A stretch of 64,000 bases of DNA from Streptomyces katrae (GTDB lineage: Bacteria > Actinomycetota > Actinomycetes > Streptomycetales > Streptomycetaceae), in assembly GCF_002028425.1 (NCBI RefSeq), contig NZ_CP020042.1, positions 7,167,560 through 7,231,559 of the forward strand. The letters run 5' to 3'. Below the pieces are notes generated by a model. The model saw only the letters and a list, made by a program, of their open reading frames with translations, was not told where the DNA came from and ran no database searches. Below, piece after piece: positions 42,775 to 51,174 of this stretch (the stretch's first letter is position 1; every line of letters begins with the position of its first letter). The position numbers were made by a program, and so were the translations under genes.

Positions 42775-45120
42775 TCATCCGGTCTGCGTCGAGAGGCTCA
42801 CCCCGCTGAAGTCCTGCGTGGCGGCGAGGCTGAAGTAGACCCACCCGGCGGGCGGGTTGTCGACGGTCAGGGTCTCGTTGTTGCCGGCGCCCGTGGACTT
42901 GGCCTGGTAAGAGCCCGTGGTGGCCCAGGTGCTGCCGTTGTAGTACAGGTCGGCGTTGCCGGTGCCGCCGCTGCTGGTGATCGTCAGCTTCTTGACGCCG
43001 GCCGGCAGGTACACGAAGTGGTGGCTGTAGTTGCCGACGGAGGCCGCGAGGCCGTCCCGGCGGCAGTTCCCGTCGAACTGGCGCGGGTCCGCGAGGGTGC
43101 ACGCCGGGGTGGACGGGGCCTGCGGCAGGGGACCGCAGTCGCCGGTCGCGCAGGTGGTCGTCAGCCAGGTCGCGAACCCGGCGTCGTAGCGGGTGCCGAT
43201 GGTCTGCTTCAGGAAGGCGCGGGCGCCGTTCCAGTCACCGGCCCGGTACTTGTCGAGCACGGTGTCGACGTCGGGGCGGTGCGCCTGGAGCATGTAGCGG
43301 ACCGCGAGGTAGCCCCAGCGGTAGATCCGGTTCGAGTTGACGTCGGGGTTCGGGTCCTGGTCGTAGACCGTGTCGAACAGGTCGCTGAGCTTGTACGTCC
43401 CCTTGGCGGCCTCGTTGATCGCGTCTGCGTTGCGCTCGCCCCGGTAGCCGTACGAGATGTTCTCGGCGATGCCCTCCACCCACCAGATGGTCGGCGTGGT
43501 CATGCCGGCCTCGAAGTCGCCCGCCATGTCGAAGCGGCCGTCGAGGTAGTGGGTGTACTCGTGGTTGAGGTTCCAGATCTGGAAGGACGGCCGCAGCCAG
43601 TCGGCTTCGTGGGCGATGAAGCGGGCCTGGTTGCCGGGGACGGCCGGGTTCCCCTCCTCGTACATCCCGCCGTTGTCCACGTCGATGTCGTAGAGGGCCC
43701 ACGCGTACAGCGAGTACTGGCTGTGGTCGTCGAACACGACCACCTCCAGGTTGGTGTTCAGGTCGCCGGGTATCGCGCCCTTGTCACCGATGATCCGGTG
43801 GAAGTAGGCGTCCTGGTTGACCAGGCCGGTACAGGTGGCGGCCAGCTGGCCGGGGGACATGTCCTGGGCGCGGATCTTCAGGCCCGGGGTGCACGTCTGC
43901 TGGATCGGCAGGACCGACGGGAGGACGCGGGCCCCCAGGTCGCAGATGGCGTACGCCGCGCAGTTGCCCTTGTCGTACTCGCGCGTGTACCAGCCCAGGT
44001 TCATGGTGATCGGGCCGGTGGGGCCGACGTTCGGGTAACGGTTGATCAGGTCCTTCAGCAGCGGCCGGACCCGGTCCTTGAGCTCGGGGACGTCGAGCGC
44101 GTAGCCGAGGTAGCGGCCCACGTTGCTGACGACGTCGAGGCGGTTGAGCTGCGCGCCGTTGCGCGTGATGAAGCCGGCCCAGGTGTCGAGGAGGGACGGG
44201 TCGGCCTTGAGGGCGGCCCGCCAGCCGCGGTCGTCGTTCTTGGCCTTGAACCCGTTCTGCACGACCCATTCGACGTGCTGCATGGCCAGGTCCATCTGGG
44301 CCGGCCAGGTGCCGTCGTAGCTGCCGAGCATCCACTTGACGACGCCGGCGTACCGGCCGGCCGTGTGGGTGCTGTCGATCAGGGTGACGGCCTCGTTGAA
44401 TATCTCGCCGTTGGCGTCGGTGAGGTCCTTGGCGTGCGGGGCGGCGAAGAAGGCGTCCAGGGCGGCGCGCGACGCGCCGTCCAGTGCCGTGCCGTAGTCG
44501 CCGACGGTGTCCGCGTGGTTGTCCTGCACGTAGTAGCCGGCCCGCAGGAACATCACCAGCTGCCCGATGGCGGCCCTGTTGTCGCCCGCGTAGGACGCGG
44601 AGGCGTCGCGCAGTGCGTTGGCGACGGTCACCATCTGGGGTTCGCCGAAGGCCTTGCGGGCGTTCTCCCCGGTGAGCTCGAACAGCGGGTAGGTGCAGGT
44701 GATCCGGGGGAGGGCGGTGAGCTGCTGGACGAGCGCCCCGCCGGTGGCGTTGATCACGCCGGAGAGGTCGGCGCAGTCGGCCGCGGTGGCGGACGGGGAC
44801 TGCTGCGCGGACTTGTCGTTCCTGGCCGGCTTGGCGGCGGGGGCGGGCGCGGGGGCCGGGGCCGACACCTCGGCGCTGTCCTGCGCGGAGATCCGCAGCC
44901 GGGGCGCGTTGCGCGTCGCGTCGGGGGACTTGGGGACCGGGATGGACCGGGGTGCCGGTGCTGCCGCCGCGGCCCGGCCCCCCTGTGCGCGGGCCGGGGC
45001 CTGGGCGCCGCCGGAGGCGGCCTGGCTCGGTGGTGCGAACAGGCCGAGCGCGATGAAGACGGCCGCGCCGAGCGCAGGGAGTCTGCGCGCGCCAGCCTTC
45101 GATATCCGGGAGGGACGCAT
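42775..45120 (-). CDS. Secreted microbial collagenase (M9 family)
   Basis: A 781-residue exported metalloprotease. Signal peptide at about 1-35, then an Ala/Pro-rich linker (35-120), the collagenase activator and peptidase domains, and a C-terminal PPC-type beta domain. The zinc site is HEYTH at 520-524 (LNHEYTHYLDG) with a third ligand glutamate in WWVEGIAENISYG. ATG 45120 has GGAGG nine bases upstream; the frame extends another 28 codons upstream but without a signal. It degrades collagen or gelatin-like proteins outside the cell. Confidence 0.93.
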   Translation of the reverse strand: MRPSRISKAGARRLPALGAAVFIALGLFAPPSQAASGGAQAPARAQGGRAAAAAPAPRSIPVPKSPDATRNAPRLRISAQDSAEVSAPAPAPAPAAKPARNDKSAQQSPSATAADCADLSGVINATGGALVQQLTALPRITCTYPLFELTGENARKAFGEPQMVTVANALRDASASYAGDNRAAIGQLVMFLRAGYYVQDNHADTVGDYGTALDGASRAALDAFFAAPHAKDLTDANGEIFNEAVTLIDSTHTAGRYAGVVKWMLGSYDGTWPAQMDLAMQHVEWVVQNGFKAKNDDRGWRAALKADPSLLDTWAGFITRNGAQLNRLDVVSNVGRYLGYALDVPELKDRVRPLLKDLINRYPNVGPTGPITMNLGWYTREYDKGNCAAYAICDLGARVLPSVLPIQQTCTPGLKIRAQDMSPGQLAATCTGLVNQDAYFHRIIGDKGAIPGDLNTNLEVVVFDDHSQYSLYAWALYDIDVDNGGMYEEGNPAVPGNQARFIAHEADWLRPSFQIWNLNHEYTHYLDGRFDMAGDFEAGMTTPTIWWVEGIAENISYGYRGERNADAINEAAKGTYKLSDLFDTVYDQDPNPDVNSNRIYRWGYLAVRYMLQAHRPDVDTVLDKYRAGDWNGARAFLKQTIGTRYDAGFATWLTTTCATGDCGPLPQAPSTPACTLADPRQFDGNCRRDGLAASVGNYSHHFVYLPAGVKKLTITSSGGTGNADLYYNGSTWATTGSYQAKSTGAGNNETLTVDNPPAGWVYFSLAATQDFSGVSLSTQTG

Positions 45121-45173
45121 CTGTGGGGGCCTCCGGGGCCGTTGAGCCGCGTGATGGGGACACGGGCTGTTGA

Positions 45174-45198
45174 CATGTGACATGTAAAATTTCACATG
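45174..45198. promoter_or_regulatory. Palindrome upstream of the collagenase gene
   Basis: CATGTGA and TCACATG are perfect inverted repeats 11 bases apart in an unusually AT-rich stretch, with an additional CATGT copy inside. Located about 55 bases upstream of the collagenase start, it is a candidate operator/promoter region. Confidence 0.6.
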
Positions 45199-45306
45199 CT
45201 GCAACGTTCCGGAAGGTTTTTCGCCAGATCAGTTCGGCCAGCCACCGCGGCCGAAGCGCGGTCATGTCAGCCCGCCCGGGGGGCGGTTGTCCGCGCGGCC
45301 GGGCGG

Positions 45307-46125
45307 TCAGTGGCGGCGTGCCGGGTCGAGCAGACCCTCGGGCAGGTATTCGGAGAGGGCGCGCGCCACGGCCTGCGGGTCCGTGGCCCAGTCGGCCGGG
45401 AGGTGCTCCGACCAGTGCGGCAGCGGCACCTGCCGGTCGTCACCGAGCCGCCGGGCCACGTCCTGGCGCAGCTTCGGCAGCATCGCGTACAGCTTGTCGC
45501 CGGGGCAGGCCGTGCTGTTGAAGTCCCGGTGCCCGTAGATCTCCGAGGCGCCGATGCCGTACTGGCGGCAGACGTGGGCGCACAGGTCGGCCAGGGCGGA
45601 GAACTGCGCCGCCGGCGGCTCCTCCGTCATGTACGTGCCCTCGTTCTCGATCCCGACGGCCACGCTGTTCTGCCCCACGCAGTGGGCGCCCCGCACCAGT
45701 TGCTCCCCGGAGTCCAGTGCGGCCAGGCTCTGGTGGCGGCCCTCCAGGACGAAGGCGCCCCGGCTGACGGTGAAGTGCTGACCGGTGTCGATCCAGCCCT
45801 GCATGTCCATGTGGTACGTCTGGATGGCACGGGCCAGCGCGTGCGCCCGCTCCCGGGAGTAGTCCGAGACGTTCGCCGTGGCGGTGTGGTGGATGATGAT
45901 CCGGTCGGGCCGGGTGGCGAGGACCACGACGTCCTCGGAGGCCTCCCGGGCTCCCCACCCGGCGCACCCGGTGATCTCCGGCGCCGTGACGCCCTTCCGG
46001 CCCCCGGACTCCCCGCCGTTGGCGGCGGCGCGCGCCGCGGAGGGCAGCAGCGTGGCGGATCCGAGGGTCAGCGCGGCGAGGAAAACGCCGCGGCGGGAGA
46101 TCCGGGTGAACGGGGTGGAGGTCAT
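45307..46125 (-). CDS. Tat-exported N-acetylmuramoyl-L-alanine amidase (PGRP/Amidase_2)
   Basis: 272 residues. A twin-arginine signal (RISRRGVFLAAL, R11-R12) directs export. The catalytic domain is of the peptidoglycan-recognition type: zinc ligands in RIIIHHTAT (H79/H80) and in STACPGD, with GHRDFN nearby. It cleaves the bond between MurNAc and L-Ala of peptidoglycan. The C-terminal 60 residues lack a recognisable wall-binding repeat. ATG 46125. Confidence 0.92.
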   Translation of the reverse strand: MTSTPFTRISRRGVFLAALTLGSATLLPSAARAAANGGESGGRKGVTAPEITGCAGWGAREASEDVVVLATRPDRIIIHHTATANVSDYSRERAHALARAIQTYHMDMQGWIDTGQHFTVSRGAFVLEGRHQSLAALDSGEQLVRGAHCVGQNSVAVGIENEGTYMTEEPPAAQFSALADLCAHVCRQYGIGASEIYGHRDFNSTACPGDKLYAMLPKLRQDVARRLGDDRQVPLPHWSEHLPADWATDPQAVARALSEYLPEGLLDPARRH

Positions 46126-46243
46126 GGAGCCGCCTGTTCCGGTGGGGGACGGGCACCCATGGAAAAGGACCGGGCCGTCCGGGGCACGCAGGCGCTCCGA
46201 GGGCCGCCCGGATGGATCCCTTTCGGGGGAAGCGGGTCCGCCA

Positions 46244-46288
46244 CGCGCCGACGGCCCGCCCGGGGAGGCCGGGCGGGCCGTCGGCGCG
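46244..46288 (-). terminator. Terminator of the lipoprotein operon
   Basis: Perfect 20-bp inverted repeat arms (46244-46263 and 46269-46288) around a 5-base loop, just beyond the minus-strand lipoprotein stop. One of the strongest hairpins in the window. Confidence 0.85.
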
Positions 46289-46297
46289 GAGGGCCGG

Positions 46298-46510
46298 TCA
46301 GTTGTTCTGCGAGGCGTCCCCGTCCGCCTGAGCGGCCGCGCTCTCGGCGGCGTCCAGCTTCGCCTGCATGTCCGCGGCCTGGTCGTCCGCCCCCGCCGAC
46401 TGCCCGGCCTTCGGACGGGCGTCCGCGCCGCCGCCGCATCCGGTCAGCAGCAGGACGGCCCCGGCGGCCAGGGCGGCGAGGGCGGCGGCGCCGCGGCGGG
46501 CGGAGCTCAC
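46298..46510 (-). CDS. Small lipoprotein
   Basis: 70 residues with a lipoprotein signal (lipobox LLTGC, Cys near residue 24) and an acidic Ala/Asp/Gln-rich tail. GTG 46510 overlaps the stop of the preceding exported protein (GTGA), so both come from one transcript. Function unknown. Confidence 0.75.
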   Translation of the reverse strand: MSSARRGAAALAALAAGAVLLLTGCGGGADARPKAGQSAGADDQAADMQAKLDAAESAAAQADGDASQNN

Positions 46511-46923
46511 TTGGACCCCTGCGCGGTGCACCAGGTGGAGACGGCCTTCAGGTCCTCCTGGCGCTTCTGGAGGGTCGGCACCAGGCCCTTGCGGAAGGTC
46601 AGACGGTCGTTCAGGTAGTTCTGGACCTCGGTGTGGCCGGCGTTCTTGGCCTCGTTGACGCGCTGCTCCAGGCGGGCGATCGAACCCGGGACGGTGGCGT
46701 CGCCGTTCAGCCGGGTCAGGGCCGTGCTGATCCGGGACTCGGTCTTCGGCAGGCGCTTGCAGATCGACTTGGCGCCGTCGCCCTTCGGCGCCGGCTTCGA
46801 GGCCTTCGCCGACGTGGCCGGGCTCGGCGCCGTGGAGTCGGCCTGCGCGGGGCCGGCGGACAGCAGCGCACCGGCCAGGGCGACGGCGCCGATCGCGGCG
46901 GAGGTCCTACGGTTCACGAGCAT
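46507..46923 (-). CDS. Small exported helical protein
   Basis: 138 residues: signal peptide at 1-28 (cleavage after AQA), a low-complexity Ser/Ala/Lys/Pro segment, then a helical domain with two cysteines (ICKRLPK, TWCTAQ) and heptad-like spacing. ATG 46923 follows GAAGGGG. It sits 203 bases downstream of the two-component genes and ahead of the lipoprotein gene, so it may be a periplasmic-side partner or target of that system. Confidence 0.75.
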   Translation of the reverse strand: MLVNRRTSAAIGAVALAGALLSAGPAQADSTAPSPATSAKASKPAPKGDGAKSICKRLPKTESRISTALTRLNGDATVPGSIARLEQRVNEAKNAGHTEVQNYLNDRLTFRKGLVPTLQKRQEDLKAVSTWCTAQGSK

Positions 46924-47126
46924 GGTGGTATCCCCTTCGGTGCGACGGGCCGGGGCGTGGGCGCGCCGGCCGGACAGGACGCTAGGGAGCCTTTTTGTGG
47001 ATTCCTTGTGACCGGCGCACCGGCCGTCCGGCGCCCCGCGCGGCCGCGCCCGCGGGCCGCCCCGCACCCCCTCATGCGGCCGTGCCCGCGCGCCGCCCCG
47101 GGCCCGGTCGGCCGGTCCGTGCCCCG

Positions 47127-48578
47127 TCAGCGGCCCCGGGAGATCCAGTCGCGCCGTGCGGGCAGCCGCAGCGTCGGCTCGTCCCGCGAGACCAGCGGGA
47201 GCCGCACCTCGAAGCGCGCGCCCGGCCCGCCGGGCACGTCGCCGAGGGTGACCGTGCCCCGGTGCAGCGCCGCCTGCTGGGCCACCAGCGTGAGCCCCAG
47301 CCCGGAGCCCGGGCTGCCGGGCCGGTGGTGGAACCGGCCGAACACGGCGTCGCGTTCGCCGGGCGGCACACCGGGCCCCTCGTCGTCCACCGTCAGCACG
47401 GCGAAGCCGCCCTGGGCGCGCAGCCGGACGGTGACCCGGGGCGGCTCGCCCGGCCGGCGGCCGTGCACCACCGCGTTGCGCAGCAGGTTGTCGAGCATGA
47501 TCTTCAGACCGGAGTCCCAGCCGAAGACCCGCAGCTCCGGCGGCAGCTCCACGTCCAGGACCAGCCCCGAGCCGGCGTGCCGGCGCGCCGCCTCGCCGGC
47601 GGCCGCGTCCACCAGCTCGCACAGGTCGGTGGGGGCGAAGGCGGAGACCTCCACCAGATCGCCCAGCGCCAGCATCCGCAGCGCGCCCAGCAGTTCGAGC
47701 AGCCGGGCGTGGTCGCCGCGCAGGTCCCGCACCACCTCGGCCCGTTCACCGGGGGAGAGGTCGGGGTGGGCGGCGAGCACGTCCAGGTCCGTCTGCATGC
47801 TCATCAGCGGCGTCCGCAGCTCGTGCGAGGCGGCGGAGGAGAAGGACCGGGCGGTCTCCAGCGCCTGCGCGGTCCGCGCGGCCTGCTCGTCGTAGCGGGT
47901 CAGGAGCTGGCCGATGGCCGCGGACAGCTCGTCCACCTCCGCGATGTTCACCGGCGTCCCGGCGAACGCCCCCGCCCCGGCCGCCGGGTCGAGGGCGGCG
48001 GCCCGTCGGCTCAGGCTCCGTACGGAGGCGGTCGCCCGCCCCGCCAGCCCGTACGCCAGGAGCCCGGACACGGGGGCCGCCAGCAGGGCCACCAGCAGCA
48101 CCCGCCGCCGCACGGCGGCCACCTGCGGATCGGTGCTCGACGCCGGAGTGTAGATCCACAGGTTCCCGGGCGCGGGGCCGGTCACCGGCACGCTCAGCAC
48201 CCGCCAGGCGTGCCCCTTGGCGCGGACCGTGACCGGCCCGTCCGGGGTCCGGTCCGGCAGCCGCACCGCCGCATCGGGCTGCGGACCGCCCTCCAGCACG
48301 GTCGTCCCGTCCGCGCCGCGGACCCGGATCCCCGCGTCGAGGGCGTCCCCGAGCACCTTGCGGTGCTGGTTCTGCTCCGCCTTCGGCCTGCCGCCCCGGT
48401 CGGCGGCCAGCAGGGCCCGGGCGTCGGGCAGCACGGCCGAGGCCCGGTCCTGCAGCCGCGCGTCCTGCTGCTGGCGCAGGTCGCGGCTGACGAGCCCGAG
48501 CACCAGCAGGCCCGCGGCCAGCACCAGCAACGGCATGACCACGGTCACCGACAGCGCGATCCGGGTGGCGAGCTTCAC
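47127..48578 (-). CDS. Membrane sensor histidine kinase (OmpR-system type)
   Basis: 483 residues: two membrane segments (about 7-31 and 158-180) enclosing an extracytoplasmic sensor, then HAMP, HisKA with H252 (FSSAASHELRTPLMSM) and HATPase_c (LDNLLRNAVVHG N-box, VDDEGPGVP, GSGLGLTLV). GTG 48578 overlaps the regulator stop by 4 bases. The signal is unknown. Confidence 0.92.
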   Translation of the reverse strand: MKLATRIALSVTVVMPLLVLAAGLLVLGLVSRDLRQQQDARLQDRASAVLPDARALLAADRGGRPKAEQNQHRKVLGDALDAGIRVRGADGTTVLEGGPQPDAAVRLPDRTPDGPVTVRAKGHAWRVLSVPVTGPAPGNLWIYTPASSTDPQVAAVRRRVLLVALLAAPVSGLLAYGLAGRATASVRSLSRRAAALDPAAGAGAFAGTPVNIAEVDELSAAIGQLLTRYDEQAARTAQALETARSFSSAASHELRTPLMSMQTDLDVLAAHPDLSPGERAEVVRDLRGDHARLLELLGALRMLALGDLVEVSAFAPTDLCELVDAAAGEAARRHAGSGLVLDVELPPELRVFGWDSGLKIMLDNLLRNAVVHGRRPGEPPRVTVRLRAQGGFAVLTVDDEGPGVPPGERDAVFGRFHHRPGSPGSGLGLTLVAQQAALHRGTVTLGDVPGGPGARFEVRLPLVSRDEPTLRLPARRDWISRGR

Positions 48579-49276
48579 GATCCGCTCCCCGCCCCGGGCA
48601 CCCGCAGCACGAAGCCGACACCGCGCACCGTGTGGATCAGCCGTGGCCGTCCGCCCTCCTCCAGCTTGCGGCGCAGATAGCTGACGAAGGTGTCGACCGC
48701 GTCGGTGCGCACCTCGAAGTCGTAGCCCCACACCCGGTCCAGCAGCTGGTCCCGGGTCAGGACGATGCCCGCGTTGCGCACCAGGGCGGCCAGCAGCTCG
48801 AACTCCCGGCGGGTGAGGTGCACCTCGGCACCGCCGTGGTGCACCTGCCGGGTCGCCTGGTCCATCTCCAGCGGCCCGGCGCGCAGCACGTCGCGCCCGC
48901 CGCGCGCCGGGCTGCGCCGCAGCAGGGCGTGCAGGCGCAGCACCAGTTCCTCCAGCGCGAAGGGCTTGACGAGGTAGTCGTCGGCTCCCGCCTGCAGGCC
49001 GGCCACCCGGTCGGCCAGCTCGTCCAGGGCCGACAGCATCAGCACGGGGGTCTCGTCGCCGCGCGCCCGCAGGCTCCGGCACACCTCGGTTCCGGTCAGC
49101 CCCGGCATGGACACATCCAGGACGAGCACGTCGGGCGTCCTGGCGCCCACCTGTGCGAGGGCGCCGGGCCCGTCCTCGGCGAGGACCACCGTGAATCCGC
49201 TCAGCCGCAGCCCGCGCTCCAGCGACCGCCGGATGGCGGCGTCGTCGTCCGCCACGAGTACCACCGCCGTGTTCAT
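48575..49276 (-). CDS. OmpR-family response regulator
   Basis: 233 residues: receiver with DDD at 10-12, phospho-acceptor D54 (VLVLDVSMPG) and lysine in DDYLVKPF, then a winged-helix DNA-binding domain (HLTRREFELLAALVRNAG; VDTFVSYLRRKLE). ATG 49276 has GGGAGG five bases upstream. Co-transcribed with the kinase. Confidence 0.94.
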   Translation of the reverse strand: MNTAVVLVADDDAAIRRSLERGLRLSGFTVVLAEDGPGALAQVGARTPDVLVLDVSMPGLTGTEVCRSLRARGDETPVLMLSALDELADRVAGLQAGADDYLVKPFALEELVLRLHALLRRSPARGGRDVLRAGPLEMDQATRQVHHGGAEVHLTRREFELLAALVRNAGIVLTRDQLLDRVWGYDFEVRTDAVDTFVSYLRRKLEEGGRPRLIHTVRGVGFVLRVPGAGSGS

Positions 49277-49370
49277 CGCGCCTCCCGTCACCGTCCCCGC
49301 TCGGACCGGGCACCGACTTTCTCACAGGAGTGCGCACCGCTCGGACGCGGGTGTGCGGCACAGTGGGTCC

Positions 49371-49757
49371 ATGGTTCACGTACTGGGCAGCAGGATCCTG
49401 CTCCGTCCCACCGATCCCGAGCGCTCGCGCGCCTTCTACGGCGCCACCCTCGGCCTCGCGGTCCACCGCGAGTTCGGGACCGGCCCCGAGCGGGGCACGG
49501 TCTACTTCCTCGGCGGCGGGTTCCTGGAGGTCTCGGGCCGCGCCGACGCCCCGCCCGCGCCCGGACTGCGGCTGTGGCTCCAGGTGGAGGACGTGGAGGC
49601 GGCCCACCGTGAGCTGCGGGAACGGGGCGCCGAGGTACTGCGGCCGCCCCTGCGCGAGCCCTGGGGGCTGATCGAGATGTGGATCGCGGACCCCGACGGC
49701 GTACGCATCGCCGTCGTGGAGGTGCCGGCGGACCACCCCCTGCGCTTCCGCCCCTGA
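49371..49757 (+). CDS. VOC-family protein
   Basis: 128 residues of glyoxalase/bleomycin-resistance type: LGSRILLRPTDPERSRAFY and LRLWLQVEDVEAAHRELRE are the two modules. Small-molecule enzyme or binder. The CACAGT at 49360-49365, five bases before the ATG, suggests a leaderless promoter. Confidence 0.86.
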   Translation: MVHVLGSRILLRPTDPERSRAFYGATLGLAVHREFGTGPERGTVYFLGGGFLEVSGRADAPPAPGLRLWLQVEDVEAAHRELRERGAEVLRPPLREPWGLIEMWIADPDGVRIAVVEVPADHPLRFRP

Positions 49758-49787
49758 CCCCCGGCCGGATCCCTGCCGCCCCGCGGG

Positions 49788-50969
49788 TCAGTCCCCGTCC
49801 GCGAGGCGCCGTTCCAGCGGGGTGCGGAAGCTGGGGCGGATGCGGGTCTCGCCGAAGAAGGCGGTCAGCCGCTCCGCCTCGGCGGCGACCGCCCGCTCGG
49901 TCTCGCGGCCGGTGCGGACGCCCGGCAGCAGCCGGGTGACGATCTCGCCGTCCGGGCGCTGGGCCCAGCCGCCGACGATCCGGCCGTCCCACCACACGGT
50001 GGGGCCGATGTTGCCGTACCGGTCGAACAGCTCGGGGACGTGGGCGGGGTCGAGGTACCAGTCGCGGTGCCGCCAGCCCATCGGGGTCGGGTCGAGCGCG
50101 GGCAGCAGGGCCGCGCCCGGCCGGCCGGCCGCGTGGGCCTCGACGTGCTCGGGCAGGGCGTGGCCCGGGCCGCAGGCCAGCTCCGCCTCGACGGCGCGGG
50201 TACGGGCGAGGGCCTTGCGGGTGTCGGTCAGGGTCCAGCCGGTCCACCACCGCAGGTCCTCGGTGGTGACGGGCCCGAAGGCGCTGAGGTAGGCGGTCGC
50301 CAGGTCGGCCCGGGCCTGCTCGGCGGGGAGCTCGTCATGGGGTTCGGCGAGCATCCAGCGGAACTGGGAGGAGGCCCAGGTGCCCAGCGGACGGCCGCGG
50401 CGGATCCGGCCCTCGGCGGCCAGGACCGACAGGACGCGGCTGGTCAGGCGCGGCCTGGACTCGTACGGCTTGCCCGGCGCCATGACGATCTGCTCGCGCA
50501 GCCGGGGCACGGCCGCGGCGAGCTGGGCGGCGGAGGCCTCGCCGCGCCCGGCGAGCGCGGCGAGGACGGCCTCCTCGGTGGCCGCGAGCCAGTGCGCGTC
50601 ATGGCCGAGCTGTTCGCCCAGCACCTTGAGGAGGTTGCGGCGTTCCCGGGCGGCGACGGCACGCGCGGTGGAGGCGTCGACCACGGGAGCCAGGGCGCGC
50701 GGCACGACGAACATGGTGCGGCGCATGCACAGCATCCGCACCAGGGTGTGGTCGGTGTACAGGGCCCGCTCCACCTCGGCCGCCGACGGGGTGACCAGGC
50801 GGGCGGCGAGGCTCAGGTGGACGGTGGCGGCGTCCGTGGCGTGCAGGGCGACCAGCGCGTCGGCGACCTGCTCGGGCGTCTCGGCCCGCAGCGCCGGGGT
50901 GAGCCGGTGGCGGGCGGTGAGCAGGCTCCGGCGGTGCTCGTCGGTGATCTTCGGCCGGGCGGGGGTCAT
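49788..50969 (-). CDS. Winged-helix DNA-binding protein (AlkZ/HTH_42 family)
   Basis: 393 residues with the tandem winged-helix architecture of the AlkZ/YcaQ-type DNA glycosylases, which act on alkylated or crosslinked DNA and often protect producers from genotoxic metabolites. Recognisable segments are RRSLLTARHRLTP and WWTGWTLTDTRKALARTRA. I could not confirm the catalytic residues, so it could be a non-catalytic homologue. ATG 50969; a long palindrome lies just upstream. Confidence 0.83.
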   Translation of the reverse strand: MTPARPKITDEHRRSLLTARHRLTPALRAETPEQVADALVALHATDAATVHLSLAARLVTPSAAEVERALYTDHTLVRMLCMRRTMFVVPRALAPVVDASTARAVAARERRNLLKVLGEQLGHDAHWLAATEEAVLAALAGRGEASAAQLAAAVPRLREQIVMAPGKPYESRPRLTSRVLSVLAAEGRIRRGRPLGTWASSQFRWMLAEPHDELPAEQARADLATAYLSAFGPVTTEDLRWWTGWTLTDTRKALARTRAVEAELACGPGHALPEHVEAHAAGRPGAALLPALDPTPMGWRHRDWYLDPAHVPELFDRYGNIGPTVWWDGRIVGGWAQRPDGEIVTRLLPGVRTGRETERAVAAEAERLTAFFGETRIRPSFRTPLERRLADGD

Positions 50970-50985
50970 GGCGGGTGCCGGGCGG

Positions 50986-51052
50986 CCTGGGGTCTGTCGT
51001 CGAAGTCCCGTCGTCGCCCGGGGCGGACGGGACTTTGACGACAGGCCCCAGG
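50986..51052. repeat. 67-bp near-perfect palindromic element (MITE-like)
   Basis: 27-base arms (50986-51012 and 51026-51052) match in 25 positions around a 13-base GC loop. The inner arm reads GACTTTGACGACAGGCCCC on the right. It lies between divergent genes, so a terminator role is not expected; a small non-autonomous mobile element or a structured RNA in the leader of the AlkZ-like gene are possible. Confidence 0.7.
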
Positions 51053-51174
51053 TGCCGCCGTGGGCCCTCCCCTCGTTCGCAGTGGACGGACGATGTGACG
51101 AAGGGTAGTCGTCCGGGCGGCCGGGGCGGGTCCGTCAGAGCGCTATGCCCGTATTGCCCGGATATCCTGGCAGG

